Shown here: one piece after another, positions 7,780-16,438 of the stretch
Layout: every line of letters starts with the position of its first letter
Position numbering within the stretch: position 1 is the stretch's first letter
Assembly (NCBI RefSeq): GCF_040706615.1
Contig: NZ_JAPDRF010000003.1
Location: forward strand, 186,001-250,000
Origin: Lentisalinibacter sediminis
Lineage (GTDB): Bacteria; Pseudomonadota; Gammaproteobacteria; Steroidobacterales; Woeseiaceae
Length of the DNA stretch: 64,000 bases
Direction: 5' to 3'
Translations under genes and position numbers: made by a program
The notes under the pieces: model-generated
What the model was told of the DNA's origin: nothing
Database searches by the model: none
The model's input: the letters and a program-made list of their open reading frames with translations, nothing else

Positions 7780-8916
7780 TCAGCGCGCCGGCCATTCCTT
7801 CGGCACCATCACCGGCCGCTCGAGCCAGCGCTCGAACCGGGTCTGTAACTCCGGCAGATGCTCCGCCCACCAGGCCGCATCCGTCTGGAACATCTGTTCC
7901 AGATTGTCGGGACCGGTCGGCAGATTCACCTTCACCTCCGGCTCGAGCACGCCCAGCGACGAACGGCGCAGCGGTCCGTAGGGGATATAACGGGCCTGAG
8001 CCGCGAGGCTCTGCGTGGAGGTGGCGAACCGCAGGAAACCGAGCGCCGCCTCCAGCTTCTCGGTGTGCTTCGGGATGGCCCAAACGTCGATGTAACGGGC
8101 GTGGTGGTCCCAGAGGATGGAGAATGGCTCGCCTCGCTCGGCGGCGCTGTAGATGCGGCCGTTGTAGGCACTGGTCATCACCACCCGGCCGGTCTCGAGC
8201 AGCCGCACAGCCTCCTCGCCGAGACGCCACCACTCGATGTGGGGCTTCAGCTTCGTGAGCATCGCGAAGGCCCGGTCGACGCCCTCCTCGGTCTCCAGCA
8301 CCTGGTACACCCGATCCGGCGGCACACCGTCCGCGATGAGCGCCCATTCCAGATTCGTCTGCGGTGTGCGCCGCAGGCCGCGTCGGCCGGGGAAGGCACC
8401 CAGATCGAAGAAGTCCTCGAGGTGCTGCGGCGCTCGCTCCACCCGGCTGTGGTCCCAGGCCACGACGGTCGAACCGGCCAGGTTGCCAACCCCGCAACGC
8501 ATCAGCGCCCCCGGCAGGAAGTCGTCGACGGCGGGCGTGCCGTCCGGTGCCGGCGGCAGCGTCGCGGGATCGATCTCGACCAGCAGGTCGTCGTCGCAGG
8601 CGCGTATGGCGTCGTAGAGTTGCAGGTCCACGATGTCCCATTTCACGTTCCAGGACCGCACCTGGGAGCGTATCTCCTCGATGCCGCCGGCGTAGTCGAC
8701 CATCTCCACGTCGGTGCCGGTCTCCTGCTCGAAGTCCCGTACGAAACCCAGGATCTGACTGCGGGTATAGGCGCCGCCCCAGGAGACCACCGTGAGTTCG
8801 TCGTTCCCGGCTGCTGCTGGCGGCGACGTGGTGAGCATCACTGCCGCGAGTGCTGCCACGACCGGCCGACGAAAGGCCCGGAGCGTGATGCTCCGGTTAC
8901 CAGTAATAGCCCACAT
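7780..8916 (-). CDS. PotD/PotF-like periplasmic substrate-binding protein
   Basis: A secreted type-II periplasmic binding protein of the spermidine/putrescine family: the mature start has ELTVVSWGGAYTRSQILGFV, followed by WDIVDLQ, TNLEWALIADG and ARYIPYGPLR. With start ATG 8916 it is 378 residues and begins with a signal peptide (basic n-region, AALAAVMLTTSPPAAAG cleavage region). Its first 20 bases overlap the end of the porin gene. Binding proteins of this kind normally feed an ABC importer, but no permease or ATPase gene lies here; the neighbours are a porin and a BCCT carrier. The ligand is unknown; a polyamine or quaternary amine is a guess from context. Confidence 0.8.
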   Translation of the reverse strand: MWAITGNRSITLRAFRRPVVAALAAVMLTTSPPAAAGNDELTVVSWGGAYTRSQILGFVRDFEQETGTDVEMVDYAGGIEEIRSQVRSWNVKWDIVDLQLYDAIRACDDDLLVEIDPATLPPAPDGTPAVDDFLPGALMRCGVGNLAGSTVVAWDHSRVERAPQHLEDFFDLGAFPGRRGLRRTPQTNLEWALIADGVPPDRVYQVLETEEGVDRAFAMLTKLKPHIEWWRLGEEAVRLLETGRVVMTSAYNGRIYSAAERGEPFSILWDHHARYIDVWAIPKHTEKLEAALGFLRFATSTQSLAAQARYIPYGPLRRSSLGVLEPEVKVNLPTGPDNLEQMFQTDAAWWAEHLPELQTRFERWLERPVMVPKEWPAR

Positions 8917-10207
8917 TGATATTGAACCTCGTGTCCCAGCCGGTCTCACCGCCGCCGGCGAGTGATCCGTCACCGAAAAAGATCATGTTCTCGGCCCGGA
9001 TCAGGTCGAGATACACATACAGGGGCCCCACGCCCACCAGGCAGCCCGTGGTGTTGAGTTGGGAGTCCTCGAACCCGTCCTCGTCCTTCACCACGATGCT
9101 GTAGTCGTTGTAACAGGTCACCTGGTCTACGGCGGCCCAGGGCACCGGCAGGTTGTAGGCGACGTTGGCGACCAGCACCGAGGCGCGGGCGGCCACGTCG
9201 TAGGAAGAGCCGAAACCGCCAAGACGGATGGCGTCGTCCGGCACGCCCGGCGGATTCTTCGGCGAATAGCCGTAGCGCGTCGCCTGGAATTGCAGGTTCC
9301 AGCGTCCGCAGCGGGTATCCACGTGTCCCGCGCCAGCCCAGTGGCTGCCGCTCCTGTCCGTCTCGGCGTTGTAGATCTCTCCGAACTGACCGGATAGGCC
9401 CACCTCGTGGCTGCAGGAGGTACCGGCACCGAAGGTATAGGCGGCGCGGAGATTGCCCTGGTTGGCTTCCTCGTTGGCGCTGTCGCCCGCGGATACCACG
9501 TCGAGGGAGTAACGGTCGAGCTCGGCCGGATTGCTCAGCTCGCCGTTCTTGAAGAAGGCGGCCTGCCATTCCCAGGCGCCGTCCGTCCGACGGTATTTCA
9601 CACCCAGGTCGTAGTCGTCGGACAGGCCCAGGTAGTAGGGCGCGCCGAACCAGAAGTTGTGGGCGGCGTAGGGCAGCAGCCCGAACGGTACCCGGGTGAT
9701 GCCGACCTGCAGGCGACTCTCGTCCTCGAACTCGTAACCGACCCAGCCGTGGTGGATCACCTGCATGAACGGATAGAACCGATACTCGGCGGAGAGCAGA
9801 AGATTCCGGAGGCTGCCGTCGGCACTGACCCGGAACAGGTCCAGGCCCGCCGCGCCACGCTTGCTCTCGACGGTCTCGTCGAAGTCGTTCCAGAACAGGT
9901 TGAAGCGCAGGGCGCCCCCGAGGCCGATGCCGTCCTCCGGGGCCGCCGCGGCTGCCGCGTCGGCCTCCGTGAGCGCCGCGATGTCCCGCTTCTGATCGGC
10001 GCCGACCAGCCTCCCCTGCTGCCCCGCCCGGGCTTCCTCGAGTTGCTGCTCCAGCACCCGCACGCGTTCGCGCAGACCCTCGAGCTCCGCGAGGCGCTGC
10101 TTCAGCGTCTCCAGTTCGGCCGCCAGGGCCTCGATCTCCGTCCCCTCGGCCGGCTGGGCCGTCGCCTGCAGCGCCAGGAGCAGGCAGAGGACACCCGGGA
10201 ACCACAT
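8897..10207 (-). CDS. OprO/OprP-like outer-membrane porin with coiled-coil N-terminus
   Basis: Signal peptide MWFPGVLCLLLALQATAQP, then a coiled-coil heptad region of about 45 residues (LAAELETLKQRLAELEGLRERV...), then a beta-barrel-like region rich in alternating aromatic and polar residues (GWVGYEFEDESRLQVGITRV, YDLGVKYRRTDGAWEWQAAFF) ending in aromatic YYW, typical of outer-membrane insertion. This resembles the phosphate-selective OprO/OprP and DcaP class, in which the coiled coil helps trimerise. Start chosen at ATG 10207 (436 residues) because the signal peptide begins there; 21 codons upstream remain open. Substrate unknown. It sits between betT and the binding protein and is probably co-transcribed with both. 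Confidence 0.75.
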   Translation of the reverse strand: MWFPGVLCLLLALQATAQPAEGTEIEALAAELETLKQRLAELEGLRERVRVLEQQLEEARAGQQGRLVGADQKRDIAALTEADAAAAAAPEDGIGLGGALRFNLFWNDFDETVESKRGAAGLDLFRVSADGSLRNLLLSAEYRFYPFMQVIHHGWVGYEFEDESRLQVGITRVPFGLLPYAAHNFWFGAPYYLGLSDDYDLGVKYRRTDGAWEWQAAFFKNGELSNPAELDRYSLDVVSAGDSANEEANQGNLRAAYTFGAGTSCSHEVGLSGQFGEIYNAETDRSGSHWAGAGHVDTRCGRWNLQFQATRYGYSPKNPPGVPDDAIRLGGFGSSYDVAARASVLVANVAYNLPVPWAAVDQVTCYNDYSIVVKDEDGFEDSQLNTTGCLVGVGPLYVYLDLIRAENMIFFGDGSLAGGGETGWDTRFNINVGYYW

Positions 10208-10279
10208 CCCGCGCCTCCGCCCCGCTCCGGTTGCGGAACGCCGGCATGCCCTGGCTCCACGCGTTTCCACGGCCTGCCT

Positions 10280-12265
10280 CTACCGCACCTGCTGGAGGAA
10301 ATGGCTGTGCTTGCGGTACTGGGAGATCACGTCGCCGATGATCTGCTCCTTGGTGTAGCCCATCACGTCGTAGTGCTGACTGCCCTCGAGCAGATGGACC
10401 TCGGCGCCGAAATATTGCCGGGGTCCGTCACCCTTGCGCTCCCGGGTCTCGGCCAGCGTGTAGGAAGGGGCACTATAGGCCTGCGGCCGGACCGCATAGA
10501 GGAACTCCCTCTCCTCGCCGTGCCGGACGGCCAGCGCTGCCTCGTCGTCGTCGATGGTCACCTCGACGTCGTACCCCGCCTCACGGAGCTCGTCGGCCAC
10601 CTCGGTAAGCGCCGGATGGATGGTCGAGCGCAGGAAGCGCGCCACCTGCTCCCGTTTCGGCATGCGGATGATCGAGCGCAGATGCTGACGCCAGGGGATC
10701 GCCGCCTCGCGGATCTGGATACCGACGGACATGTCCTGACTGATCTGCCGCATCCGCTCGAGTCTGAGACTCTGCAGCAGACCGTAACAGACCACCAGCA
10801 TGATGAACGTAAACGGCAGGGCCGCCGTGATGGAAGCCGTCTGCAGGGCGGTGAGCCCGCCGGCCAGCAGCAGGGCGGCCGCCACCACGCCTTCGAGCAG
10901 CGCCCAGAACGTCCGCTGCCAGACCGGATTGTCGTCGGAGCCTCCCGAAGTGATGATGTCGATCACCAGCGAGCCGGAGTCCGACGAGGTCACGAAGAAC
11001 GTGACCACGAGCACCGTAGCGATCAACGACACAATCAGAGAAAGCGGGAAGTACTCGAAGAACCTGAACAGCGCCGTGGGCAGATTTTCCTGCACGGCGG
11101 CGCTCAGGGCACCCGAGGCCGCCCCGAGATCGAGTTCCATCGCCGAGTTGCCGAAGAAACTCAGCCAGATGAAGGTGAACCCGACCGGCACGAACAGCAC
11201 GCCGACCACGAACTCCCGGATGGTGCGCCCCCGTGAGACCCGCGCGATAAACATACCGACAAACGGCGACCAGGCAATCCACCAGGACCAGTAGAACAGC
11301 GTCCAGCCGCCGATCCACTCGTTGGGTTCGTACGCGTAGAGCGTGAACGTCTTGTTCACCACTTCACTGAGATAGGCGCCGGTGTTCTGCACCGCCACCG
11401 TCAGCAGGAATGCGGTGGGTCCGGCGACGAGCACGAAGACGAGCAGGATCAGCGCGAGCATGAGGTTCCATTCACTAAGGCGCTTGATGCCGGCGTCGAG
11501 GCCGGCGACGACGGAAACCGTGGCCATCAGCGTAATCACGGTGATCAGGAGCATCTGCACCGGTACGCTCTCCGGCACGCCGAACAGGTACGCCAGACCC
11601 GCGTTGACCTGCAGCACGCCGAGCCCCAGCGACGTGGCCACACCGAACATGGTGCCCAGCACGGCAAAGATATCGGCGGCATGCCCGATCGGGCCGTAGA
11701 TCCGCTCGCCGATGAGCGGGTACAGGGCGGAGCGCACGGTCAGCGGCAGACCGTGGCGGAACGAGTAGTAGGCCAGAGCCAGTCCGATCACCGCATAAAT
11801 GGCCCAGGCATGGATGCCCCAGTGGAAGAAGGTGATCTTCATCGCCTCGCGGGCGGCTTCCACCGTGCCGCCGGCGCCGGTCGGCGGATTGGCGAAATGC
11901 GTGACCGGTTCGGCCACGCCGAAGAACATCAGACCGATACCCATCCCCGCACTGAACAGCATGGAGAACCACGAGCCGTAACTGTAGTCCGGCTGCGAGT
12001 CGTCCGGGCCCAGTTTGATGTTGCCGTAACCGCTGAAGGCGATGCCGAGACAAAAGACCACGAACGTGGCGACCGCCAGCATGTAGAACCAGCCGAAGGT
12101 ATCGGTGATCCAGCGCTGGATGGCCGAGAAAACCGTGTTCGCCGTCTCCGGCCAGATCGTGCTGAACAGCACGAATACGAGTATCAGGCCGGCCGCCCCG
12201 ATGAAGACTGGCGGATTCAGACGGACGCGGACCTTGTTCTGGCCGGAAGATGTTTCGGAAGACAT
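10280..12265 (-). CDS. betT: BCCT-family choline/glycine betaine transporter with C-terminal extension
   Basis: Sodium- or proton-coupled inner-membrane importer of quaternary ammonium compounds, used in osmoprotection. The 661 residues contain twelve hydrophobic segments, the glycine-rich GMGIGLMFFGVAEP motif and the aromatic WSWWIAWSPFVGMFIARVSRGRTIREF signature. After the membrane domain there is a cytoplasmic extension of about 140 residues (REEQ-type AYDVEVTIDDDEAALAV...), as in BetT and its osmosensing C-terminus. No Shine-Dalgarno precedes ATG 12265, and the best promoter leaves a leader of only about 15 bases. The choline oxidation genes betA and betB are not in the window. Confidence 0.9.
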   Translation of the reverse strand: MSSETSSGQNKVRVRLNPPVFIGAAGLILVFVLFSTIWPETANTVFSAIQRWITDTFGWFYMLAVATFVVFCLGIAFSGYGNIKLGPDDSQPDYSYGSWFSMLFSAGMGIGLMFFGVAEPVTHFANPPTGAGGTVEAAREAMKITFFHWGIHAWAIYAVIGLALAYYSFRHGLPLTVRSALYPLIGERIYGPIGHAADIFAVLGTMFGVATSLGLGVLQVNAGLAYLFGVPESVPVQMLLITVITLMATVSVVAGLDAGIKRLSEWNLMLALILLVFVLVAGPTAFLLTVAVQNTGAYLSEVVNKTFTLYAYEPNEWIGGWTLFYWSWWIAWSPFVGMFIARVSRGRTIREFVVGVLFVPVGFTFIWLSFFGNSAMELDLGAASGALSAAVQENLPTALFRFFEYFPLSLIVSLIATVLVVTFFVTSSDSGSLVIDIITSGGSDDNPVWQRTFWALLEGVVAAALLLAGGLTALQTASITAALPFTFIMLVVCYGLLQSLRLERMRQISQDMSVGIQIREAAIPWRQHLRSIIRMPKREQVARFLRSTIHPALTEVADELREAGYDVEVTIDDDEAALAVRHGEEREFLYAVRPQAYSAPSYTLAETRERKGDGPRQYFGAEVHLLEGSQHYDVMGYTKEQIIGDVISQYRKHSHFLQQVR

Positions 12266-12285
12266 TAGTCAGATAATGGTAACCG

Positions 12286-12313
12286 ATAATGGCGCCGCGA
12301 CCGCAATGACCAA
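12286..12313 (-). promoter_or_regulatory. possible betT promoter
   Basis: On the minus strand, -35 TTGGTC (12313-12308) and -10 CATTAT (12291-12286) with a 16-base spacer. A second CATTAT lies 13 bases further on (12278-12273). Predicted transcription starts about 13-15 bases before the betT ATG. Confidence 0.45.
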
Positions 12314-12352
12314 ACGCAGTGCGCCGCGCCCCGAGAGGATTACAGTATAGGT

Positions 12353-12369
12353 GTGGCACCCGGTGCCAC
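12353..12369. promoter_or_regulatory. inverted repeat in betT / ATP-grasp divergent region
   Basis: GTGGCAC-CCG-GTGCCAC, a 7-bp inverted repeat with a 3-base centre, in the 149-base region between two divergent genes. It could be an operator or an RNA hairpin. A near-identical core recurs at 43941-43957. Confidence 0.45.
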
Positions 12370-12414
12370 GAAGCCGTGAGCGCGGCAGAAACTCAGATCA
12401 GGGCGGGATCAGCC

Positions 12415-13722
12415 ATGAACGAGCGACGCAGGAATATCTTCGTATTCGGCCTCGATGACTTCCATCGCGCCGATCTCGAATCGCTGCCGCGGGCGAGCGA
12501 GTTCTGCTTCCATCAATTGCTCACATTCGAAGAGGCAACACGGGCAGATCTGCACCCCACCGACGAGATGCTGCCGAAGGCGGAACGGATTCTGGAGGAA
12601 TTCGACGGTTCGGTCGACGCCGTCATCACCCACTGGGATTTTCCCAGCACCGTCATGACGCCGATACTGCGCAAGCGGCTGGATCAGCCCGGTCCGAGTG
12701 TGGAAGCCGCGCTGATGTGTGAACACAAGTACTGGTCGCGGGTGGAGCAGAAGCGCGTGGCGCCTGATGTCGTGCCGCCCTTCGCGGCGGTGAATCCTTT
12801 CGCCGACGAGCCGCTGTCAGGACTCGACGTCGACTTCCCGTTCTGGCTGAAACCGGTCACCGCTCATTCATCCAACCTGGGCTTTCTGATCGAGGACCGC
12901 AAAGACTTCGACAAGGCGCTGCCGAAAATCCGGGAAAATATCCACCTGTTCGGCGAACCGGTGAACCATCTCATGGGATTCGCGGACATACCGGAGGAGA
13001 TAAACGGCATCGACGGTTATCACTGCATCGCAGAAGGAATCATCTCGAAGGGCCGCCAGTGCACGCTGGAGGGCTACCGATATCAGGGGGAGTTCGAGAT
13101 CTACGGCGTGGTCGACACCATCCGCGACCGCCACGTGCAGAGCGTGCTGTCACGTTACCAGTATCCTTCCTCCGTCCCCCGCGACACGCAGGAGCGGATG
13201 AAGGAGATAGCCACCACGATACTGGACGGCTTCGGTTATGACGACGCGCCGTTCAACGTGGAGTTCTACTGGGACCGGGACAGTGACGACTTGGCGCTGC
13301 TCGAGATCAACGGCCGCATCTCCCAGTCGCACTGTCCGCTGTTCGCTCTGGTGGACGGTGCCTCGCATCAGCAGGTCGTGATCGACCTGGCCCTCGGCGA
13401 ACGGCCGCAGCCGCCCCACCGGGAGGGGGATCACAAGGTCGCCGCCAAGTTCATGATGCGCGTCTTCGAGGACGGCGTCGTCGCCCATGCCCCTGGACCG
13501 GGCGACGAGAAGATGCTGAAGGAGCGCTTCCCCGAGGCGCGCTTCTCGTGCCACGTCAGCGACGGCCAGTCCCTGGAGGAACTCCCCTTCCAGGACAGTT
13601 ACAGCTACAACATCGCGGACGTCTACCTGGGCGGCAAGGACCAGCACGAGTTGCTGGAGAAATACGACGAGACCAAGCAGCTCATACCGCTGGAGATCCT
13701 GCGCCGCCCGGAGATCGTCTGA
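12415..13722 (+). CDS. ATP-grasp enzyme of unknown substrate
   Basis: A 435-residue cytosolic protein with ATP-grasp features: FPFWLKPVTAHSSNLGFLIED resembles the first nucleotide-binding lysine strand, and NVEFYWDRDSDDLALLEINGRISQSH supplies the acidic and Asn metal ligands near the active site. Such enzymes ligate a carboxylate to an amine or thiol through an acyl phosphate. The C-terminal ~100 residues (AAKFMMRVFEDGVVAHAPGPGD...) resemble biotin-carboxylase-like tails. It lies alone, divergent from betT and convergent with the repeat lipoprotein. Start ATG 12415 is preceded by GGGCGGGA. I cannot name the substrate. Confidence 0.75.
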   Translation: MNERRRNIFVFGLDDFHRADLESLPRASEFCFHQLLTFEEATRADLHPTDEMLPKAERILEEFDGSVDAVITHWDFPSTVMTPILRKRLDQPGPSVEAALMCEHKYWSRVEQKRVAPDVVPPFAAVNPFADEPLSGLDVDFPFWLKPVTAHSSNLGFLIEDRKDFDKALPKIRENIHLFGEPVNHLMGFADIPEEINGIDGYHCIAEGIISKGRQCTLEGYRYQGEFEIYGVVDTIRDRHVQSVLSRYQYPSSVPRDTQERMKEIATTILDGFGYDDAPFNVEFYWDRDSDDLALLEINGRISQSHCPLFALVDGASHQQVVIDLALGERPQPPHREGDHKVAAKFMMRVFEDGVVAHAPGPGDEKMLKERFPEARFSCHVSDGQSLEELPFQDSYSYNIADVYLGGKDQHELLEKYDETKQLIPLEILRRPEIV

Positions 13723-13731
13723 CGGGCCGCC

Positions 13732-16284
13732 CTACTGGACCGTCTTTGCGGCGGGCGCGGAGTAGTCGCTCTCCACGCCCGACGTGTTGTAGGACGTCGC
13801 CACGAACTCGTAGGTGCCCGGCACCAGGTTTTCGACCACGTAGGTGGTCACGCCGGGATTGTCGATGGTCACCGAGTTCGGATAGCTGCCGGACGTCGTG
13901 CCCCAGTAGATGCGGTAACCCGCCAGATCGACCAGCGGCGTGCCGTCCGTGTTTTCCGTGGGCGGCGACCAGCTCAGCGTGACCGAGCCCATGGCGATGG
14001 CCTCCACCGTGACCGAGAATGCACCCAGGGAGGCGGAGGCCTCACCGTCGCTGACGCTGATGACGATATTGCCGTAGGTCCCCACGTCGCCGGCCTGCGG
14101 CGTGCCGGACAGGCGGCCGGTACCGGTATCGAACGCCGCCCAGGCCGGCTTGTTCGTAACGGAGAAGCTGAGGCTGTCACCGTCCGGGTCGCTGGCGCCG
14201 GGTGTGAAAGCGTACTGGGTGCCTTCCGTCACCGCCGTCGCCGGGTTGCCGGAGATCGTGGGCGCCGAGTTGGTGACCACGGCCTGCACCGTGATCGTGA
14301 AGGCCGGCAGCGAGGCAGAATCCTGGCCGTCACTCACGCTGATCACGATATTGCCGTAGGTGTCGGCGTCGCCGCTGACGGGTGTACCCGAGAGTCGGCC
14401 TGTGGTTGTGTCGAAAGACGCCCAGGCAGGCTTGTTCGCGATATCGAAAACGAGTGCGTCCCCGTCGTCGTCGCTGGCGCTCGGCGTGAACTGGTAGGCC
14501 ACCCCCTCGTTCACCGTCGTGGCGGGGCTGCCGGAGATCACGGGCGCACTATTGGTCACAATCGCGCGCACCTCGATCGCGAACGGTCCCAATGCGGCCT
14601 GCGCCTCGCCGTCCGTCACGGTAATGGTGATGTCGGCATAGACATCGGCGTCGCCCGCTGCGGGCGTGCCGAAGAGGCGGCCGGTAGCCGTATCGAAACT
14701 GGCCCAGACCGGCATGTTCACTATATCGAAGGTCAGCGTATCGCCGTCCGCATCGCTGGCGCTCGGCGTGAAATTGTAGGACGCGCCTTCGCTGACCGAG
14801 GCCGGGGGGCTGCCGCTGATCGTCGGCGCGGTGTTCGTCACCAGCTGCCGCACCTCCACCGCGAACGGGCCCAGCGAGGCCGTCGCTACCCCGTCGCTCA
14901 CCGTGATGGTGATGTCGGCATACGTACCTGCATCACCGGCGCCCGGCGTTCCGAACAGCTCGCCGGTGCCGGCGTCGAAACTCGCCCATGCAGGACGGTT
15001 GGCGATCTCGAAAATGAGGGCATCACCGTCCTGATCCGACACGGTCGGCGCGAAGCTGTAGCGCTCGCCTTCGGTAACGACGACCGGCGGATCGCCGCTG
15101 ATGGTCGGCGGACCATTCGTCGACGGCATGTCGCCGTCGTTCCGTGCGGTGCCGTTGACGGTATCCAGCTCGTCCTGGCTGCCGTCGGCCACGGCGATGA
15201 TGGCAGCATCGAGTAGCCCGACCGAGTCCCGGGGCACGATACCCTCGACCTCCTTCGGCGAGGTGCCAGGGTTGAGGCCGGCGAGCACCGTCTCGAGATC
15301 GTCCAGTTCCGGTGCCGGCATCACGGCCTTGGCCGCGGCCAGGCCCACCCGGACCTGCTCCAGCGCCGCCGCGCTGACAGGCACTTCCGTCGTGGTGGCA
15401 CCCGCGGCATCCGGCATCACCTGGCGGATGGAATCGTCCATCGCGCCCATGGCGTCGACGCCGTTGACATGCAGCCGGTTCGCAATCGCCTCCAGCAATG
15501 TCTGCGTCGCGGCGACCGTCGCCACGGCGGCGATACGCGCATCCGCCCTCGCGCCGCCGGCGCCGTCGAGCTTGCCGTCCGTGAGATCGGAGGCGATCGC
15601 GGCCACGACCGCATCGCCGTCCACCTGGCGGCCCACGGCGATGAGCGAATCCCGGGTCCGACGGATCGTCTCGCCCAGTGTCTCGGAGGCCTTCACCATC
15701 TCCGCGATGGTGGCGGCGTCTATCGCCTGCGTCATGATCGGTTCGCCCGACAGAGTAACGAGGCCGCTGTTCAGCTTCGTCGTCACCCGGTTCAGTGCGA
15801 TGGCCATATTCTCTTTCGTCAGGCCGCCCGGCAGTTCGGCGGCGAGTTCCGCCGCGAGCGTGCTGAACGGGTTCAGGTTCGACACGGTCTTCCTGCCCGG
15901 CTCGAGCGCCACGCTCTTCAGCACGAAATCCGGCGCCAGGCCGGTTACCAGGTCAGTGCCGCCCTGCGCGTCGATGGACAGTGGATAGTGCTTGCCTTTA
16001 GCGCGCACGGTGATGTTGTAGCCGGCGCTGGCATCGCTGTTCATGCTGCCGAGTTCGGTGCCGTCGGCGGCGGCGATGCGCACCGTCGCGCCGACGATGG
16101 GCCCGTCACCCACGCTGCCCGACACTTCGTGATCGCGCAGGATCTCGCCGGTGGCGCCGCCGGGATCGTTGGCAATGGGCTGCTCCGCCACTTCCTCTTC
16201 CATGAGACAGCCGCTCAGCGCGAGCGACATCACGGGAAGAATCAGCAGCCTGTTCAGTATTGCTGGCGCGAAATATAGGCGCAT
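13732..16284 (-). CDS. Ig-like repeat lipoprotein under c-di-GMP riboswitch control
   Basis: An 850-residue exported protein. It has a signal peptide with lipobox LSGC (Cys26) and Leu, not Asp, at +2, so an outer-membrane lipoprotein is expected. Residues ~50-110 resemble a carboxypeptidase-regulatory-like beta domain (VSGSVGDGPIVGATVRI). Residues ~130-380 are alanine-rich and helical. Four tandem putative Ig (He_PIG-like) domains occupy residues 390-483, 484-577, 578-671 and 672-764, each with APTISG, DGD, PAWASFD, TGRLxGTP and ITVSDG. A C-terminal fibronectin-III-like domain follows (765-850, GSVTLSWSPP to SDYSAPA). An adhesion or matrix role is inferred. Shine-Dalgarno AGGAG lies seven bases before the ATG. 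Confidence 0.88.
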   Translation of the reverse strand: MRLYFAPAILNRLLILPVMSLALSGCLMEEEVAEQPIANDPGGATGEILRDHEVSGSVGDGPIVGATVRIAAADGTELGSMNSDASAGYNITVRAKGKHYPLSIDAQGGTDLVTGLAPDFVLKSVALEPGRKTVSNLNPFSTLAAELAAELPGGLTKENMAIALNRVTTKLNSGLVTLSGEPIMTQAIDAATIAEMVKASETLGETIRRTRDSLIAVGRQVDGDAVVAAIASDLTDGKLDGAGGARADARIAAVATVAATQTLLEAIANRLHVNGVDAMGAMDDSIRQVMPDAAGATTTEVPVSAAALEQVRVGLAAAKAVMPAPELDDLETVLAGLNPGTSPKEVEGIVPRDSVGLLDAAIIAVADGSQDELDTVNGTARNDGDMPSTNGPPTISGDPPVVVTEGERYSFAPTVSDQDGDALIFEIANRPAWASFDAGTGELFGTPGAGDAGTYADITITVSDGVATASLGPFAVEVRQLVTNTAPTISGSPPASVSEGASYNFTPSASDADGDTLTFDIVNMPVWASFDTATGRLFGTPAAGDADVYADITITVTDGEAQAALGPFAIEVRAIVTNSAPVISGSPATTVNEGVAYQFTPSASDDDGDALVFDIANKPAWASFDTTTGRLSGTPVSGDADTYGNIVISVSDGQDSASLPAFTITVQAVVTNSAPTISGNPATAVTEGTQYAFTPGASDPDGDSLSFSVTNKPAWAAFDTGTGRLSGTPQAGDVGTYGNIVISVSDGEASASLGAFSVTVEAIAMGSVTLSWSPPTENTDGTPLVDLAGYRIYWGTTSGSYPNSVTIDNPGVTTYVVENLVPGTYEFVATSYNTSGVESDYSAPAAKTVQ
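13990..15117 (-). repeat. four tandem repeats of about 282 bp encoding Ig-like domains
   Basis: Copies begin at 15117, 14835, 14553 and 14271 on the minus strand, spaced exactly 282 bases apart; the last is one codon shorter. Each begins with an Asn codon before the (A/P)PxISG motif. The repeats diverge at DNA level but keep frame and motif order, which suggests old duplication with selection. Confidence 0.85.
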
Positions 16285-16321
16285 AACGGCACTCCTGCCT
16301 GTGTCTGGCGGGCTATCCGAT

Positions 16322-16345
16322 CAAAAGACGCAGCTTCAGGCTGCG
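16322..16345 (-). terminator. rho-independent terminator-like hairpin in the riboswitch expression platform
   Basis: Stem CGCAGC/GCTGCG (16345-16340 with 16334-16329), loop CTGAA, followed by TCTTTTG (16328-16322). It lies between the c-di-GMP aptamer and the lipoprotein start codon, which is the expected place for a transcription-attenuation platform. The stem has only 6 bp, so strength is uncertain. Confidence 0.6.
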
Positions 16346-16438
16346 GGGTAATGTCGAATCGAAACGCTGCCGGGGGTCGGCGAACGAGCGCTCTTGTTAT
16401 TGGGACGCCGGCATGAAACCGGTGAGCGCCCTGCTCCT

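Noticed and set aside
9407..11236. 609-codon plus-strand open frame opposite the porin and betT
   Set aside because: Antisense shadow; no recognisable domain and no start signals.
7780..12265. Binding-protein region considered as a full ABC importer operon
   Set aside because: No permease or Walker-motif ATPase gene is present between rnr and the ATP-grasp gene.
13813..13825. GGTGCCCGGCACC palindrome considered as a third copy of the 12353/43941 element
   Set aside because: It lies inside the FN3-like coding region and the half-site order is reversed (GGTGC-CCG-GCACC).
13990..15117. Tandem 282-bp repeats considered as a CRISPR or mobile repeat
   Set aside because: They keep one reading frame and encode Ig-like domains; no spacers or direct-repeat identity.
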